A stretch of 64,000 nt of DNA, taken from positions 36,685 to 100,684 of the forward strand of contig ONLU01000002.1 of assembly GCA_900318795.1 (NCBI GenBank), written 5' to 3'. The notes below the pieces were generated by a model that saw only the letters and a program-made list of their open reading frames with translations, was not told the DNA's origin and did not search any database. Position numbers and translations under genes: made by a program. The DNA is from an uncultured Prevotellaceae bacterium. GTDB lineage: Bacteria > Bacteroidota > Bacteroidia > Bacteroidales > Bacteroidaceae. This document shows, piece after piece, positions 1-8,164 of the stretch (positions are counted from its first letter, which is position 1; each line of letters begins with the position of its first letter).

Positions 1-686
1 GACGACTCACCGCACAACAGACGGCAGACTTGCTGAACGAACTGATACTGAAGTCGCAGGAACTGCTGGCCCGTCATCCATACAACCAGGAGAAAGCCAA
101 GAAGGGTGAGCGTCAGGCGAACAGCATCTGGCCTTGGTCTGGCGGCTATCGCCCGTCGATGCAGACGCTGATGGATCAATATGATGACATCAAGTCGGGA
201 ACCGTCATCTCGGCAGTAGACTTGATACAGGGCATCGGACGCTATGCAGGCTTGCGCATTGTCAAGGTGGAGGGCGCTACAGGTCTGGCCAACACCAACT
301 ATGAGGGCAAGGCACAGGCTGCCATTGACGCCCTCAGGAATGACGACTTCGTCTTTGTACACGTAGAGGCTAGCGACGAAGCCGGACACGACGGCGACCT
401 GGACCTGAAGCTCCAGACCATAGAATATCTGGACCAACGTCTGATAGCACCTATCTATCGCGAGGTTGAAACTTGGGCTGAGCCCGTCTGCATAGCTATA
501 TTGCCCGACCATCTGACTCCCGTCGAGATGCGCATACATGTAGGCCAGCCCGTGCCGTTCATCATCTGGCATCGGGGCATCGAGCCAGACGAGGTTCAAC
601 AGTATGACGAGGTGTCTTGCGTGGAAGGTGCGTACGGTTTGCTGCGACTGAATGAATTTATGAATGAACTGATGAAAATAAAATAA
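1..686 (+). CDS. Phosphoglycerate-mutase-like protein, probable homoserine kinase (5' truncated)
   Basis: The reading frame is open from the window edge, so only the C-terminal ~228 residues are present. The sequence belongs to the archaeal-type cofactor-independent phosphoglycerate mutase family (alkaline phosphatase fold). Late metal-ligand motifs are visible in HVEASDEAGHDGD and AILPDHLTP. The stop lies 4 nt before thrC. One branch of this family (the 'proposed homoserine kinase' type) takes the place of ThrB in bacteria that lack it and sits beside threonine genes, so homoserine phosphorylation feeding ThrC is more likely here than a glycolytic mutase role. Family and context are visible; the substrate is inferred. 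The start codon and N-terminal catalytic serine region are outside the window. Confidence 0.8.
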   Translation, partial: RLTAQQTADLLNELILKSQELLARHPYNQEKAKKGERQANSIWPWSGGYRPSMQTLMDQYDDIKSGTVISAVDLIQGIGRYAGLRIVKVEGATGLANTNYEGKAQAAIDALRNDDFVFVHVEASDEAGHDGDLDLKLQTIEYLDQRLIAPIYREVETWAEPVCIAILPDHLTPVEMRIHVGQPVPFIIWHRGIEPDEVQQYDEVSCVEGAYGLLRLNEFMNELMKIK

Positions 687-690
687 CGCT

Positions 691-2022
691 ATGAAGTATT
701 ACAGCACCAATGGGCAGGCGCCCATAGCCGACCTGGAAAAGGCGGTAGTAAAAGGACTGGCAGAAGACAGAGGACTCTACATGCCAGAGGAAATATACAA
801 ATTGCCACAGGCGTTCTTTGACGACATCCAGAACATGAAGTTCCAGGATATTGCCTACAACGTGGCCAGCAACTTCTTCGGCGACGACGTGGACGGTGAT
901 GCCCTGCAGGACTTGGTGTATGACACGCTGTCGTTTGATTGCCCTGTAGTCAAGGTGACTGACCAGATTTATGCGCTGGAGTTGTTCCACGGACCCACGC
1001 TGGCCTTCAAGGATGTCGGCGCACGCTTCATGGCCCGCCTGCTGCGCTATTTTACAAGTCTTTCTGGTTCTACTAGTAACCTTATCAACGTGCTGGTGGC
1101 TACCAGCGGTGACACGGGAAGTGCTGTTGCCAACGGATTCCTGGGCGTGGAGGGTATCCACGTCTATGTGCTCTATCCGAAGGGCAAGGTCAGCCCCATC
1201 CAGGAGTGTCAGTTCACCACGCTGGGCAAGAATATCACAGCCATCGAGGTAGACGGCGTCTTTGACGACTGTCAGGCATTGGTCAAGTCGGCATTCATGG
1301 ACCAGGAACTGAACGAGCACATGAAGCTCACATCTGCCAACAGCATCAACGTGGCACGTTTTCTGCCTCAGGCTTTCTACTACTTCAATGCCTATGCCCG
1401 CATGAAAGCACTGGGACTGGCAGACCAGCTGGTGATGTGTGTACCCAGCGGAAACTTCGGCAACATCTGCTCGGCACTGTTCGGACACCAGATGGGACTG
1501 CCCATCAAGCGATTCATTGCTGCCAACAATGCCAACGACATCTTCTATAAATACTTGCAGACGGGCAAGTACGAGCCTCGTGCCTCCGTACAGACGCTGG
1601 CCAACGCCATGGACGTGGGCGCCCCGTCGAACTTCGCACGCATCCTGAACCTCTACAGCGAGAACGGACAGCTGACTCCTGAGGCTACACACCATCGAAT
1701 CACCAACCTGATTAGCGGAGCTACCTACAAGGATGAACAAATTCGCAAGACCATGCAACAGTGCTACGAGGAGACGGGCTATGTGCTCGATCCACACGGA
1801 GCATGTGGCTATCAGGCTCTGAAGGACGGACTGAAGCCAGGAGAGATTGGCGTATTCTGCGAGACCGCTCACCCTGCCAAGTTCAAGGAGAAGGTGGACG
1901 ACATTCTGGGCACAGACATCGAGATTCCCGCCCGGCTGAAAGCATTCATGGAAGGCCAGAAGCAGAGCGTCGAGATGAGCAAGGAGTTTGCAGACTTCAA
2001 GGCTTACCTGATGAAGCAATAA
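691..2022 (+). CDS. thrC: Threonine synthase
   Basis: A 443-residue PLP enzyme that converts O-phospho-L-homoserine to threonine. The N-terminus MKYYSTNGQA and the PLP-lysine context GPTLAFKDVGARF (Lys107) are typical. The phosphate-binding run SGDTGSAVANGF and the substrate region SANSINVARFLPQ follow. Length matches the bacterial family. It starts 4 nt after the phosphoglycerate-mutase-like gene and is almost certainly co-transcribed with it, which places both in the last two steps of threonine synthesis. A short ACGTTT-CGC-AAACGT hairpin at 2025-2039 directly follows the stop and may end the operon weakly. Identification is firm. Confidence 0.96.
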   Translation: MKYYSTNGQAPIADLEKAVVKGLAEDRGLYMPEEIYKLPQAFFDDIQNMKFQDIAYNVASNFFGDDVDGDALQDLVYDTLSFDCPVVKVTDQIYALELFHGPTLAFKDVGARFMARLLRYFTSLSGSTSNLINVLVATSGDTGSAVANGFLGVEGIHVYVLYPKGKVSPIQECQFTTLGKNITAIEVDGVFDDCQALVKSAFMDQELNEHMKLTSANSINVARFLPQAFYYFNAYARMKALGLADQLVMCVPSGNFGNICSALFGHQMGLPIKRFIAANNANDIFYKYLQTGKYEPRASVQTLANAMDVGAPSNFARILNLYSENGQLTPEATHHRITNLISGATYKDEQIRKTMQQCYEETGYVLDPHGACGYQALKDGLKPGEIGVFCETAHPAKFKEKVDDILGTDIEIPARLKAFMEGQKQSVEMSKEFADFKAYLMKQ

Positions 2023-2061
2023 CCACGTTTCGCAAACGTTTGTGTCTTAAATAAAGTAAAA

Positions 2062-2095
2062 TTGATACGTATTACGAAAATATTCACTAACTTTG
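2062..2095 (+). promoter_or_regulatory. Bacteroidetes-type promoter for uxaB
   Basis: A TTG at 2062-2064 lies 26 nt before TAACTTTG at 2088-2095, matching the -33/-7 pattern used by the Bacteroidetes primary sigma factor. Transcription should begin near 2100, which rules out the upstream ATG at 2093 as the uxaB start. The palindrome ATACGTAT (2065-2072) just after the -33 box could be an operator. Confidence 0.7.
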
Positions 2096-2134
2096 CACAT
2101 TGTAAAACAAACTATTATAAAACATAAAAGTTAT

Positions 2135-3574
2135 ATGAAACCGTTAAACAAAAATTTCGCTCCTAAGAGCGTGATGCCTGAAAAGGTCATTCAGTTTGGT
2201 GAGGGTAACTTCCTCCGTGCATTCGTTGATTGGATCATCTGGAACATGGACCAGAAGACCAACTTCAATGGTAGTGTTGTTGTCGTACAGCCTATCGACA
2301 AGGGTATGGTAGAATGGCTGAATGGTCAGGACTGCCTGTACCACGTAAACCTGCAGGGTCGTGAGAACGGAAAACCCGTGAACACCCTGGAGCGTATCGA
2401 CGTCATCAGCCGTGCACTGAACCCCTACTCTCAGAACGATGCCTTCATGGCGCTGGCAGACCAGCCCGAGATCCGTTTCGTCATCTCGAACACCACAGAG
2501 GCAGGTATCGCTTTCGACCCCAGCTGCAAGCTGGAGGACAAGCCCGCTTCAAGTTATCCAGGCAAGCTGGTTCAGCTGCTGTATCGCCGTTGGCAGACCT
2601 TCAACGGTGATCCTACGAAGGGTCTCATCATTTTCCCCTGCGAGCTTATCTTCCTCAACGGCCACGTGCTGAAGGATTGCATCAACAAGTATATCGAACT
2701 GTGGCAGCTGCCTGCTGACTTCAAGAAGTGGTTCGACGAGTGCTGTGGCGTATATGCTACACTGGTAGACCGCATCGTACCAGGCTTCCCCCGCAAGGAG
2801 ATTGCACAGATTCAGGAGAAGGTTGGCTATCGTGACAACCTGGTCGTACAGGCTGAGAACTTCCACCTGTGGGTCATCGAGGCTCCAAAGGAAGTTGCCA
2901 AGGAGTTCCCTGCAGACAAGGCTGGACTGCACGTGCTGTTTGTTCCATCAGAGGAACCCTACCACAAGCGTAAGGTAACCCTGCTGAACGGCCCGCACAC
3001 CGTGCTGAGCCCTGTGGCTTTCCTCAGTGGTGTCAACATCGTTCGCGACGCCTGCAACCATGAGGTCATCTCGAAGTATATCCACAAGGTACAGTTCGAC
3101 GAGCTGATGCAGACTCTCGACCTGCCTATGGACGAGCTGGAGAAGTTTGCCGGTGACGTGTTGGAGCGTTTCGACAATCCGTTTGTAGACCATCAGGTGA
3201 CCAGCATCATGCTGAACTCATTCCCCAAGTTCCAGGCTCGCGACCTGCCCGGTGTGAAGACCTTCCTGGAGCGCAAGGGCGAGCTGCCTAAGGGTCTGGT
3301 ATTCGGTCTGGCAGCCATCATCACCTACTACAAGGGTGGCAAGCGTGCTGACGGTGTGGAGATTGTTCCCAACGACGACCAGAAGATTATGGATCTGCTG
3401 AAGGATCTGTGGGCTACCGGCGACACTCAGAAGGTGGCTGACGGCGTACTGGGCGCAGAATTCATCTGGCAGGAGGACCTCAACAAGATCCAGGGCCTGA
3501 ACGCTATGGTGAAGCAGTTCCTCGACCTGATTCAGGAGAAGGGCATGCTGGAGGCTGTGAAGACTATCCTCTAA
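2135..3574 (+). CDS. uxaB: Tagaturonate reductase (altronate oxidoreductase)
   Basis: A 479-residue member of the mannitol dehydrogenase/hexuronate reductase family, which interconverts D-tagaturonate and D-altronate with NAD(H) in galacturonate catabolism. FGEGNFLRAFVDW near the start is the nucleotide-binding signature. VISNTTEAGI and the C-terminal KVTLLNGPHTVL block carrying the catalytic-lysine region are typical of UxaB. Length is close to the E. coli enzyme. The ATG at 2135 is used because the ATG at 2093 falls inside the promoter. It is monocistronic between a promoter and a strong terminator and lies 38 kb from uxuAB, the other hexuronate genes in this window. Confidence 0.9.
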   Translation: MKPLNKNFAPKSVMPEKVIQFGEGNFLRAFVDWIIWNMDQKTNFNGSVVVVQPIDKGMVEWLNGQDCLYHVNLQGRENGKPVNTLERIDVISRALNPYSQNDAFMALADQPEIRFVISNTTEAGIAFDPSCKLEDKPASSYPGKLVQLLYRRWQTFNGDPTKGLIIFPCELIFLNGHVLKDCINKYIELWQLPADFKKWFDECCGVYATLVDRIVPGFPRKEIAQIQEKVGYRDNLVVQAENFHLWVIEAPKEVAKEFPADKAGLHVLFVPSEEPYHKRKVTLLNGPHTVLSPVAFLSGVNIVRDACNHEVISKYIHKVQFDELMQTLDLPMDELEKFAGDVLERFDNPFVDHQVTSIMLNSFPKFQARDLPGVKTFLERKGELPKGLVFGLAAIITYYKGGKRADGVEIVPNDDQKIMDLLKDLWATGDTQKVADGVLGAEFIWQEDLNKIQGLNAMVKQFLDLIQEKGMLEAVKTIL

Positions 3575-3597
3575 GAGAAAGAAACAATAGGAAAAAG

Positions 3598-3628
3598 GTG
3601 AGCTGACCAACCGGTTGGCTCACTTTTT
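3598..3628 (+). terminator. Intrinsic terminator after uxaB
   Basis: GTGAGC pairs with GCTCAC and the inner CAACC with GGTTG, with a small bulge on the left side. TTTTT follows directly. It separates uxaB from the structured RNA transcription unit. Confidence 0.8.
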
Positions 3629-3653
3629 GATTTTATACAAAAATAAATCCCAA

Positions 3654-3689
3654 TTTGTTTTGTTTTCTGCCTTTAATTTCGTAACTTTG
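3654..3689 (+). promoter_or_regulatory. Promoter of the structured RNA upstream of ribE
   Basis: TTTG at 3654-3657 and TAACTTTG at 3682-3689 are 28 nt apart start to start, slightly long but otherwise canonical. The predicted start is near 3695, only a few bases before the 5' arm of the RNA's terminal stem. Confidence 0.7.
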
Positions 3690-3694
3690 CAACA

Positions 3695-3898
3695 AGAAAC
3701 AGGGGTCGTGCCGGTTCGATCGGGATACTCATCAAATTACATCGAAAACTGAGATGACTTCTCTTGTCAATGGCGGGCCACAATGCGTGTCACACACGTA
3801 AGCCGAAAGGTCGGTGGATTACAACGACAGAGAGCGCTCGAATCTTTTAACAAAGGAGTTTTCATCACATCATCGGGCGACCCCTTCTTTCTCTTTTT
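3695..3898 (+). ncRNA. Structured ~200-nt RNA, candidate 6S-like
   Basis: No credible ORF exists between this promoter and ribE. GGGGTCG (3702-3708) pairs with CGACCCC (3878-3884), immediately followed by a T-rich run (3885-3899), so the terminal stem closes the whole RNA and could also serve as its terminator. GAAAACT (3744-3750) pairs with AGTTTTC (3857-3863). TGTC and CTCT (3761-3768) pair with GACA and AGAG (3826-3834). Two apical hairpins lie at 3784-3800 and 3802-3815. Large A/T-rich unpaired stretches flank the GAAAACT helix. Length, closing stem, internal bubble and own promoter resemble 6S RNA. A ribE leader is the alternative, but no FMN-aptamer motif was found. Existence as an RNA is likely; class is inferred. 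Confidence 0.6.
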
Positions 3899-3946
3899 TC
3901 ATAACCCCTAAAGATTGAACATTAAATCATCAAATTCCAGAACACC

Positions 3947-4549
3947 ATGTTTTCAGGCATCATAGAAGAGTTTGCTACCGTTGTAGCTATCAAGAAAGAC
4001 AGAGAGAATATAGACTTCACCTTGCGTTGTTCGTTTGTCGATGAACTGGGTATCGACCAGAGTGTCGCTCATAACGGTGTATGCTTGACGGTGGTTCGCA
4101 TTGAAAACGGCACCTATACGGTGACAGCGATGAAGGAAACACTGGAGCGTTCAAACCTGGGGCTGCTGAAAGTCGGCGACAAGGTGAACGTGGAGCGCTC
4201 GATGCTGATGAACGGCAGGTTGGACGGACACATTGTCCAGGGCCATGTCGACGAAACGGCACGCTGTACAGCAGTAGAGGATGCCAATGGAAGCACCTAC
4301 TTCACCTTTGAATACAAGCAGGACAAAGAGATGGCCCGCAACGGATACTTCACGGTGGACAAAGGCTCTGTAACCGTCAATGGCGTGAGCCTGACGGTGT
4401 GCAATCCTACACAGAACACCTTCCAGGTGGCCATCATTCCCTATACCTTTGAACATACGAACTTCTGCGATATTCAGGTCGGCTCCGTTGTTAATCTGGA
4501 GTTTGACATCATCGGCAAGTATATTGCCCGTTTACAGCAGCTCGCATGA
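3947..4549 (+). CDS. ribE: Riboflavin synthase, alpha chain
   Basis: A 200-residue enzyme that dismutates two 6,7-dimethyl-8-ribityllumazine molecules into riboflavin. The N-terminus MFSGIIEE is diagnostic. Two tandem lumazine-binding barrels are visible, the first with NGVCLTV and the second with VNGVSLTV at the same relative position. Length is standard. The stop overlaps the nth start (ATGA), so the two are translationally coupled. The gene follows the structured RNA unit and has no separate strong promoter that I can see. Confidence 0.95.
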   Translation: MFSGIIEEFATVVAIKKDRENIDFTLRCSFVDELGIDQSVAHNGVCLTVVRIENGTYTVTAMKETLERSNLGLLKVGDKVNVERSMLMNGRLDGHIVQGHVDETARCTAVEDANGSTYFTFEYKQDKEMARNGYFTVDKGSVTVNGVSLTVCNPTQNTFQVAIIPYTFEHTNFCDIQVGSVVNLEFDIIGKYIARLQQLA

Positions 4550-5199
4550 CCAGAAAGGAGAGATACGCTTTTGTGTTGCAGTACTTCCGTGAACAGATGC
4601 CGGAAGTGCAGACAGAACTGGAGTTCGGCAGTGTGTTTCAACTGCTGGTAGCTGTCATTCTGAGTGCTCAGTGTACGGACAAGCGTATCAACCAGGTGAC
4701 TCCAGAGCTGTTTCGTCGCTATCCCGATGCCAAGAGCATGGCGAAAGCAGAAACGGAAGAAGTGCTGGAATATATCAGTAGTGTCTCCTACCCTAACTCC
4801 AAGGCTGACCACCTGGTCAAAATGGCTCGCATCCTGGCTGAGCAATATGACGGAGAGGTACCCTCGGACATGAATCTGCTGTTAGACCTGCCCGGTGTGG
4901 GACGTAAGACCGCTAATGTCATACAAAGCGTGGCTTTCGGGAAATCTACCATGGCTGTCGACACACATGTGTTCCGCGTCAGTCATCGGCTGGGATTGGT
5001 GCCGTCAACTGCTGACACTCCCTTTAAGGTAGAACAGACACTGGTAAAAAACATACCCGCGGAAGATATTCCACGGGCACATCATTGGTTGTTGCTTCAC
5101 GGACGCTATGTCTGTACATCGCGCAAGCCACATTGTGAGAAGTGCGACCTTAGCGGCGTTTGTCCTTCTGCTTGCCAACCGGTAAGTACTTGCCGTTAG
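4546..5199 (+). CDS. nth: Endonuclease III
   Basis: A 217-residue bifunctional DNA glycosylase/AP lyase for oxidised pyrimidines in base excision repair. The helix-hairpin-helix LPGVGRKTANV carries the catalytic lysine (Lys121), and the catalytic aspartate is Asp139 in VDTHVFR. Four cysteines, 190, 197, 200 and 206 (C-x6-C-x2-C-x5-C), bind the 4Fe-4S cluster. It begins in an ATGA overlap with ribE. The last 50 nt overlap the 3' end of the convergent gene on the other strand. Confidence 0.96.
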   Translation: MTRKERYAFVLQYFREQMPEVQTELEFGSVFQLLVAVILSAQCTDKRINQVTPELFRRYPDAKSMAKAETEEVLEYISSVSYPNSKADHLVKMARILAEQYDGEVPSDMNLLLDLPGVGRKTANVIQSVAFGKSTMAVDTHVFRVSHRLGLVPSTADTPFKVEQTLVKNIPAEDIPRAHHWLLLHGRYVCTSRKPHCEKCDLSGVCPSACQPVSTCR

Positions 5200-5614
5200 G
5201 AGCCTGCCAACCCTTCATCATCTTGCGATAGAAACGGGTCTCTGCCTTGATAACATCATACAGTTTGGAAGCAGAGATGACCTGTAACATCTTCTGATGA
5301 TAGGTCTGCTCCAATTGCTTCAGCTCCAGATTGCACTTGTCGCGCTCCTTGATGGCATTGGCACAACCAGCCTCGTCGGCAGGTTTCTGATTGCCTATGG
5401 CACGCATGCGTGAGTAGATGCTACGCTGTTTCTTGTGCATCTCCTTGAAAATAGGAAAGAGCTTGGCAGCTTCCTGCTGGTCCAGGTTGGCCTTCCTGAT
5501 GATATATTCCTCCATATCAGCATCAAACTTCTCGGGTGAGAATTTCTTTTGCTCCTGAGCCGATAAAGAGATGGCCATCATCAGGCTGATAATAATAATG
5601 ATACCTTTCTTCAT
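5150..5614 (-). CDS. Spy/CpxP-like small periplasmic protein
   Basis: A 154-residue protein with a signal peptide (MKKGIIIIISLMMAISLSAQ, cleavage after about residue 20) and a mature part that is all helix and rich in Lys, Glu and Gln. Repeated amphipathic segments around 35-65 and 85-125 recall the Spy/CpxP/zinc-resistance periplasmic chaperone group, though I do not see a clear LTxxQ motif. It is the last gene of the transpeptidase-sigma-anti-sigma operon, 17 nt after the putative anti-sigma gene, which suits an envelope-stress effector or sensor. The 3' end overlaps nth by 50 nt on the opposite strand. Exact function is unknown. Confidence 0.65.
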   Translation of the reverse strand: MKKGIIIIISLMMAISLSAQEQKKFSPEKFDADMEEYIIRKANLDQQEAAKLFPIFKEMHKKQRSIYSRMRAIGNQKPADEAGCANAIKERDKCNLELKQLEQTYHQKMLQVISASKLYDVIKAETRFYRKMMKGWQAPNGKYLPVGKQKDKRR

Positions 5615-5631
5615 GTTTTCAAACCATTAAG

Positions 5632-5973
5632 TTAATTTTCAGCCAGATATGCATAGATCTCGGTATTGTCGAGCATAGCATAGTCTGCTGCTTCATCAAT
5701 ATATGAATTGTCTGTGTTGGAATCAACAGAGGCTACAACAGCCTGGTCATCAGCTTGCTGATGGAAATGGTAGGTTAATCCCATCACAGCAACAGCAGCG
5801 ACACAGGCTGCAGCATAGAACCACTTGCGAAGCTGGACAACACGACTCTTCTGACGACGCTCAGGCAACTGGCTCATCACCTGCGATGTCAGCTGGTCGA
5901 AATACCCTTCTGGAACAGTGAAGGGATTTTTCTGTCCGACCTTTTCTCTGATATACTTCTCTTCGTTCTCCAT
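5632..5973 (-). CDS. Putative anti-sigma factor, single-pass membrane protein
   Basis: A 113-residue protein. Residues 1-45 are charged and cytoplasmic and include NPFTVPEGYFDQL, a motif common at the start of Bacteroidetes anti-sigma-like proteins. One membrane helix follows (about 52-68, FYAAACVAAVAVMGLTY), then an acidic tail of about 40 residues. It sits 42 nt after an ECF sigma gene, the usual place for the sigma's inhibitor. No zinc-binding ZAS motif (HxxxCxxC) is visible, so any inhibition would not follow the classical ZAS pattern. Role inferred from position and topology. Confidence 0.65.
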   Translation of the reverse strand: MENEEKYIREKVGQKNPFTVPEGYFDQLTSQVMSQLPERRQKSRVVQLRKWFYAAACVAAVAVMGLTYHFHQQADDQAVVASVDSNTDNSYIDEAADYAMLDNTEIYAYLAEN

Positions 5974-6015
5974 ACTTGTTTATTTGTTGTTATGACGTAT
6001 ATTTATGCTAAAAGT

Positions 6016-6567
6016 TTAATCGTGGCGCTTAAAAAAATCAGAAATCTTTTTCACCGCTATGTGGTAAGAGGCTTTCAACGAGCCTTCTGAGGTTTTCAAC
6101 AGTTCGCTCATGTCGCTGTATTTCATGTCGTCGTAATAGCGCAGGTTGAATACAGTCCGTTGAACATCAGGCAGTTGGGCAATGGCCTCCTGAAGCAGGG
6201 CCTGGGTTTCGTCACCGTCGAAATAGTTGTCTGCCAGCAGCATATTGGCAATACCGGTTTCTTCCTGGTCTGTACTGACGACAGACTGGTTCTTTTTGCG
6301 TCGCACGAAATCGACACTCTCATTGATGGTAATCCGATAGAGCCATGTGGACAAGCGGGAATCTTGGTGAAAATCGTCCAGATGGGTCCAGGCTTTCAGA
6401 AATACGTTCTGTATGACATCGTCTGCATCGTCGTGCGTCAGCACAATACGACGTGCCTGCCAATAGAGTTGTTCGCTATATTCGCGTACCACTCTCTCGA
6501 ACGCCTTTCGTTGCGTAGCGGGGTCCATCAGTTGCTGCATCAACAGCTTTTCGTCCTCTCGTGTCAT
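6016..6567 (-). CDS. ECF-type RNA polymerase sigma factor
   Basis: A 183-residue sigma-70 family protein of the extracytoplasmic-function group. Region 2 spans about 25-95, with DDADDVIQNVFLKAW (2.2) and STWLYRITINESVDFVRR (2.3-2.4). Region 4 is about 125-180, with LPDVQRTVFNLRYYDDM and a helix-turn-helix at YSDMSELLKTSEGSLKASY. Regions 1 and 3 are absent, as expected. It starts 4 nt after the L,D-transpeptidase stop and precedes the putative anti-sigma gene, so the operon probably couples a peptidoglycan cross-linking enzyme to its own stress regulator. Confidence 0.92.
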   Translation of the reverse strand: MTREDEKLLMQQLMDPATQRKAFERVVREYSEQLYWQARRIVLTHDDADDVIQNVFLKAWTHLDDFHQDSRLSTWLYRITINESVDFVRRKKNQSVVSTDQEETGIANMLLADNYFDGDETQALLQEAIAQLPDVQRTVFNLRYYDDMKYSDMSELLKTSEGSLKASYHIAVKKISDFFKRHD

Positions 6568-6571
6568 AGAC

Positions 6572-8164
6572 TCACATATAAGTGCTTAAATGATTCCACA
6601 CTACTTGGTCATAGCCGTAAACATCGGGCCAAGTCTGGAAGTTGCCATACTCGTCGGGCCAAAGTGTACTATAAATAATATATAGAGGTACGCGAGGCTT
6701 GACGGATACATAGCTGATGATCTTGTTGCGGTCCTCTACTTCCGGATGCGAATCAACATATTCTATCCCCTGGAGTGTCTCAGGTGTTAATCCCATCGCT
6801 ATGCGAATGCGGTCCAGCAGCCATTCGTCAGGGCTGTCAAGCACAAAACGAGCCAGTTCAAAAGGTTTTGCCACACGCACACAACCGTGCGACATAGCCC
6901 TTGAGAGTCGTTCAAAGGCTCCAGGATTGGACGTGTCGTGCAGGAATACGGAGAAGTTGTTCTTGAATCTGAAGATGATGCGCCCCAGCGAGTTTCCTGC
7001 TCCTCCTTCCTGGGCGACCTTATATTTCCCGCTGAGCAGCATCTGTCTGGTCACGCTTTTGACATTTAACCTCTGGTGGGTCTCTTTGTCGTAGATGTAG
7101 TATCTGTTGCGGGCAAAATAGGAAGAGTCGCCTACATGACGCGTCACGTCATTCTCGACGATGCTCATCGGCATGACCCATTGCGGATTAACCTCCATCC
7201 ACTCTATATGACTGGACAATTGTGGGGTCTTGGTCTTCACATTGCCACACACAACACGCATGTCCAGGAGGGAGTCGTCGCTATAGGCATAGAGATGGTA
7301 GGCAGGAATGTTCACAATGATGCGTTTACCCGTTTCTACAATAGGTTGTTTCCTGCGCCAGCGCCAGCGCTCCATATTCACGAGAATACGCTTGCGCTGT
7401 TCGACACCTGTTGCAGTCGGGAGCATGTTCTTCAGCTTCAGATACATCTTGTCATCAGGCTGAATCTCACGAAGATAGACCGCAATGCTGTCATGCCTGA
7501 CTTTGTCGATGACCAACGATGCATAGTTCTTACCTGGACGGTCTATGGGTATGTCAAAGAGTCCACGATACTTGACCACTTTGCGGACGGTGTCAGATTT
7601 CTCTACATCCAGATTGTTAAAGACGCTGTTTGGATTGATGAAACCAAAGCGCTGGCCATAACAATAGCGCAAGCAGGCTTTTGTCAGATGATATTCCAAC
7701 CTGGCAGCCGTCTTGTTCAAGGAGTTCTGGCCTTCTCCGAAACTTAAGGTTCTCAGGCGCTTGATGTCTTGCTCTATGGTCTCAACGGCAAAAGACTTCT
7801 CGGACATTCCTATCTCGTTCAGCAGATGCAGCCAGTCTAACAGGGAATCAGCGCGTTCGCCCACGCCAAGACGGTCTATCCATACCATAGGATGCTGGCT
7901 GTCCTGATAGTAGTGACGCGTCTGCCTATCTGCTTCGGTGGTCCCTTTGTCTGAGTTCATCAGACTCTTCAGGTGATGACGAATCTCCTTAAGGTCATAA
8001 ATAAAGTCGGGCGCTTTCATGTCAGAAAACGCCTCCTCTGTGATGACCCTGTCCTTGTGAGAATTATTGTTGTTGCATCCTGTCAACAACAACAACGAAA
8101 ATAAGAACAGGATTATTGAATAGCCACCTTTCTGACTACTTTTCCTATCTTTAATATATAGCAC
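6572..8164 (-). CDS. L,D-transpeptidase lipoprotein (YcbB/YkuD type)
   Basis: A 530-residue protein with a lipoprotein signal ending at LLLLTGC (Cys29). The YkuD catalytic domain lies at about 290-450, with the active-site motif SHGCVRV (Cys428). The long N-terminal region before it resembles the scaffold part of YcbB/LdtD. It should form 3-3 meso-diaminopimelate cross-links or attach proteins to peptidoglycan, acting in the periplasm. The first 52 nt overlap the 3' end of the upstream small secreted gene, indicating coupling. The sigma gene follows after 4 nt. Domain call is firm; the exact reaction is not determined. Confidence 0.88.
   Translation of the reverse strand: MLYIKDRKSSQKGGYSIILFLFSLLLLTGCNNNNSHKDRVITEEAFSDMKAPDFIYDLKEIRHHLKSLMNSDKGTTEADRQTRHYYQDSQHPMVWIDRLGVGERADSLLDWLHLLNEIGMSEKSFAVETIEQDIKRLRTLSFGEGQNSLNKTAARLEYHLTKACLRYCYGQRFGFINPNSVFNNLDVEKSDTVRKVVKYRGLFDIPIDRPGKNYASLVIDKVRHDSIAVYLREIQPDDKMYLKLKNMLPTATGVEQRKRILVNMERWRWRRKQPIVETGKRIIVNIPAYHLYAYSDDSLLDMRVVCGNVKTKTPQLSSHIEWMEVNPQWVMPMSIVENDVTRHVGDSSYFARNRYYIYDKETHQRLNVKSVTRQMLLSGKYKVAQEGGAGNSLGRIIFRFKNNFSVFLHDTSNPGAFERLSRAMSHGCVRVAKPFELARFVLDSPDEWLLDRIRIAMGLTPETLQGIEYVDSHPEVEDRNKIISYVSVKPRVPLYIIYSTLWPDEYGNFQTWPDVYGYDQVVWNHLSTYM

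Noticed and set aside
658-2019. 453-codon open frame antisense to thrC
   Set aside because: Entirely opposite a clear thrC; composition and lack of any domain show that it is a codon-usage shadow.
3700-3900. FMN riboswitch or tRNA in the ribE upstream region
   Set aside because: No FMN-aptamer core motifs, and the GGTTCGA near 3714 is not in a full cloverleaf.
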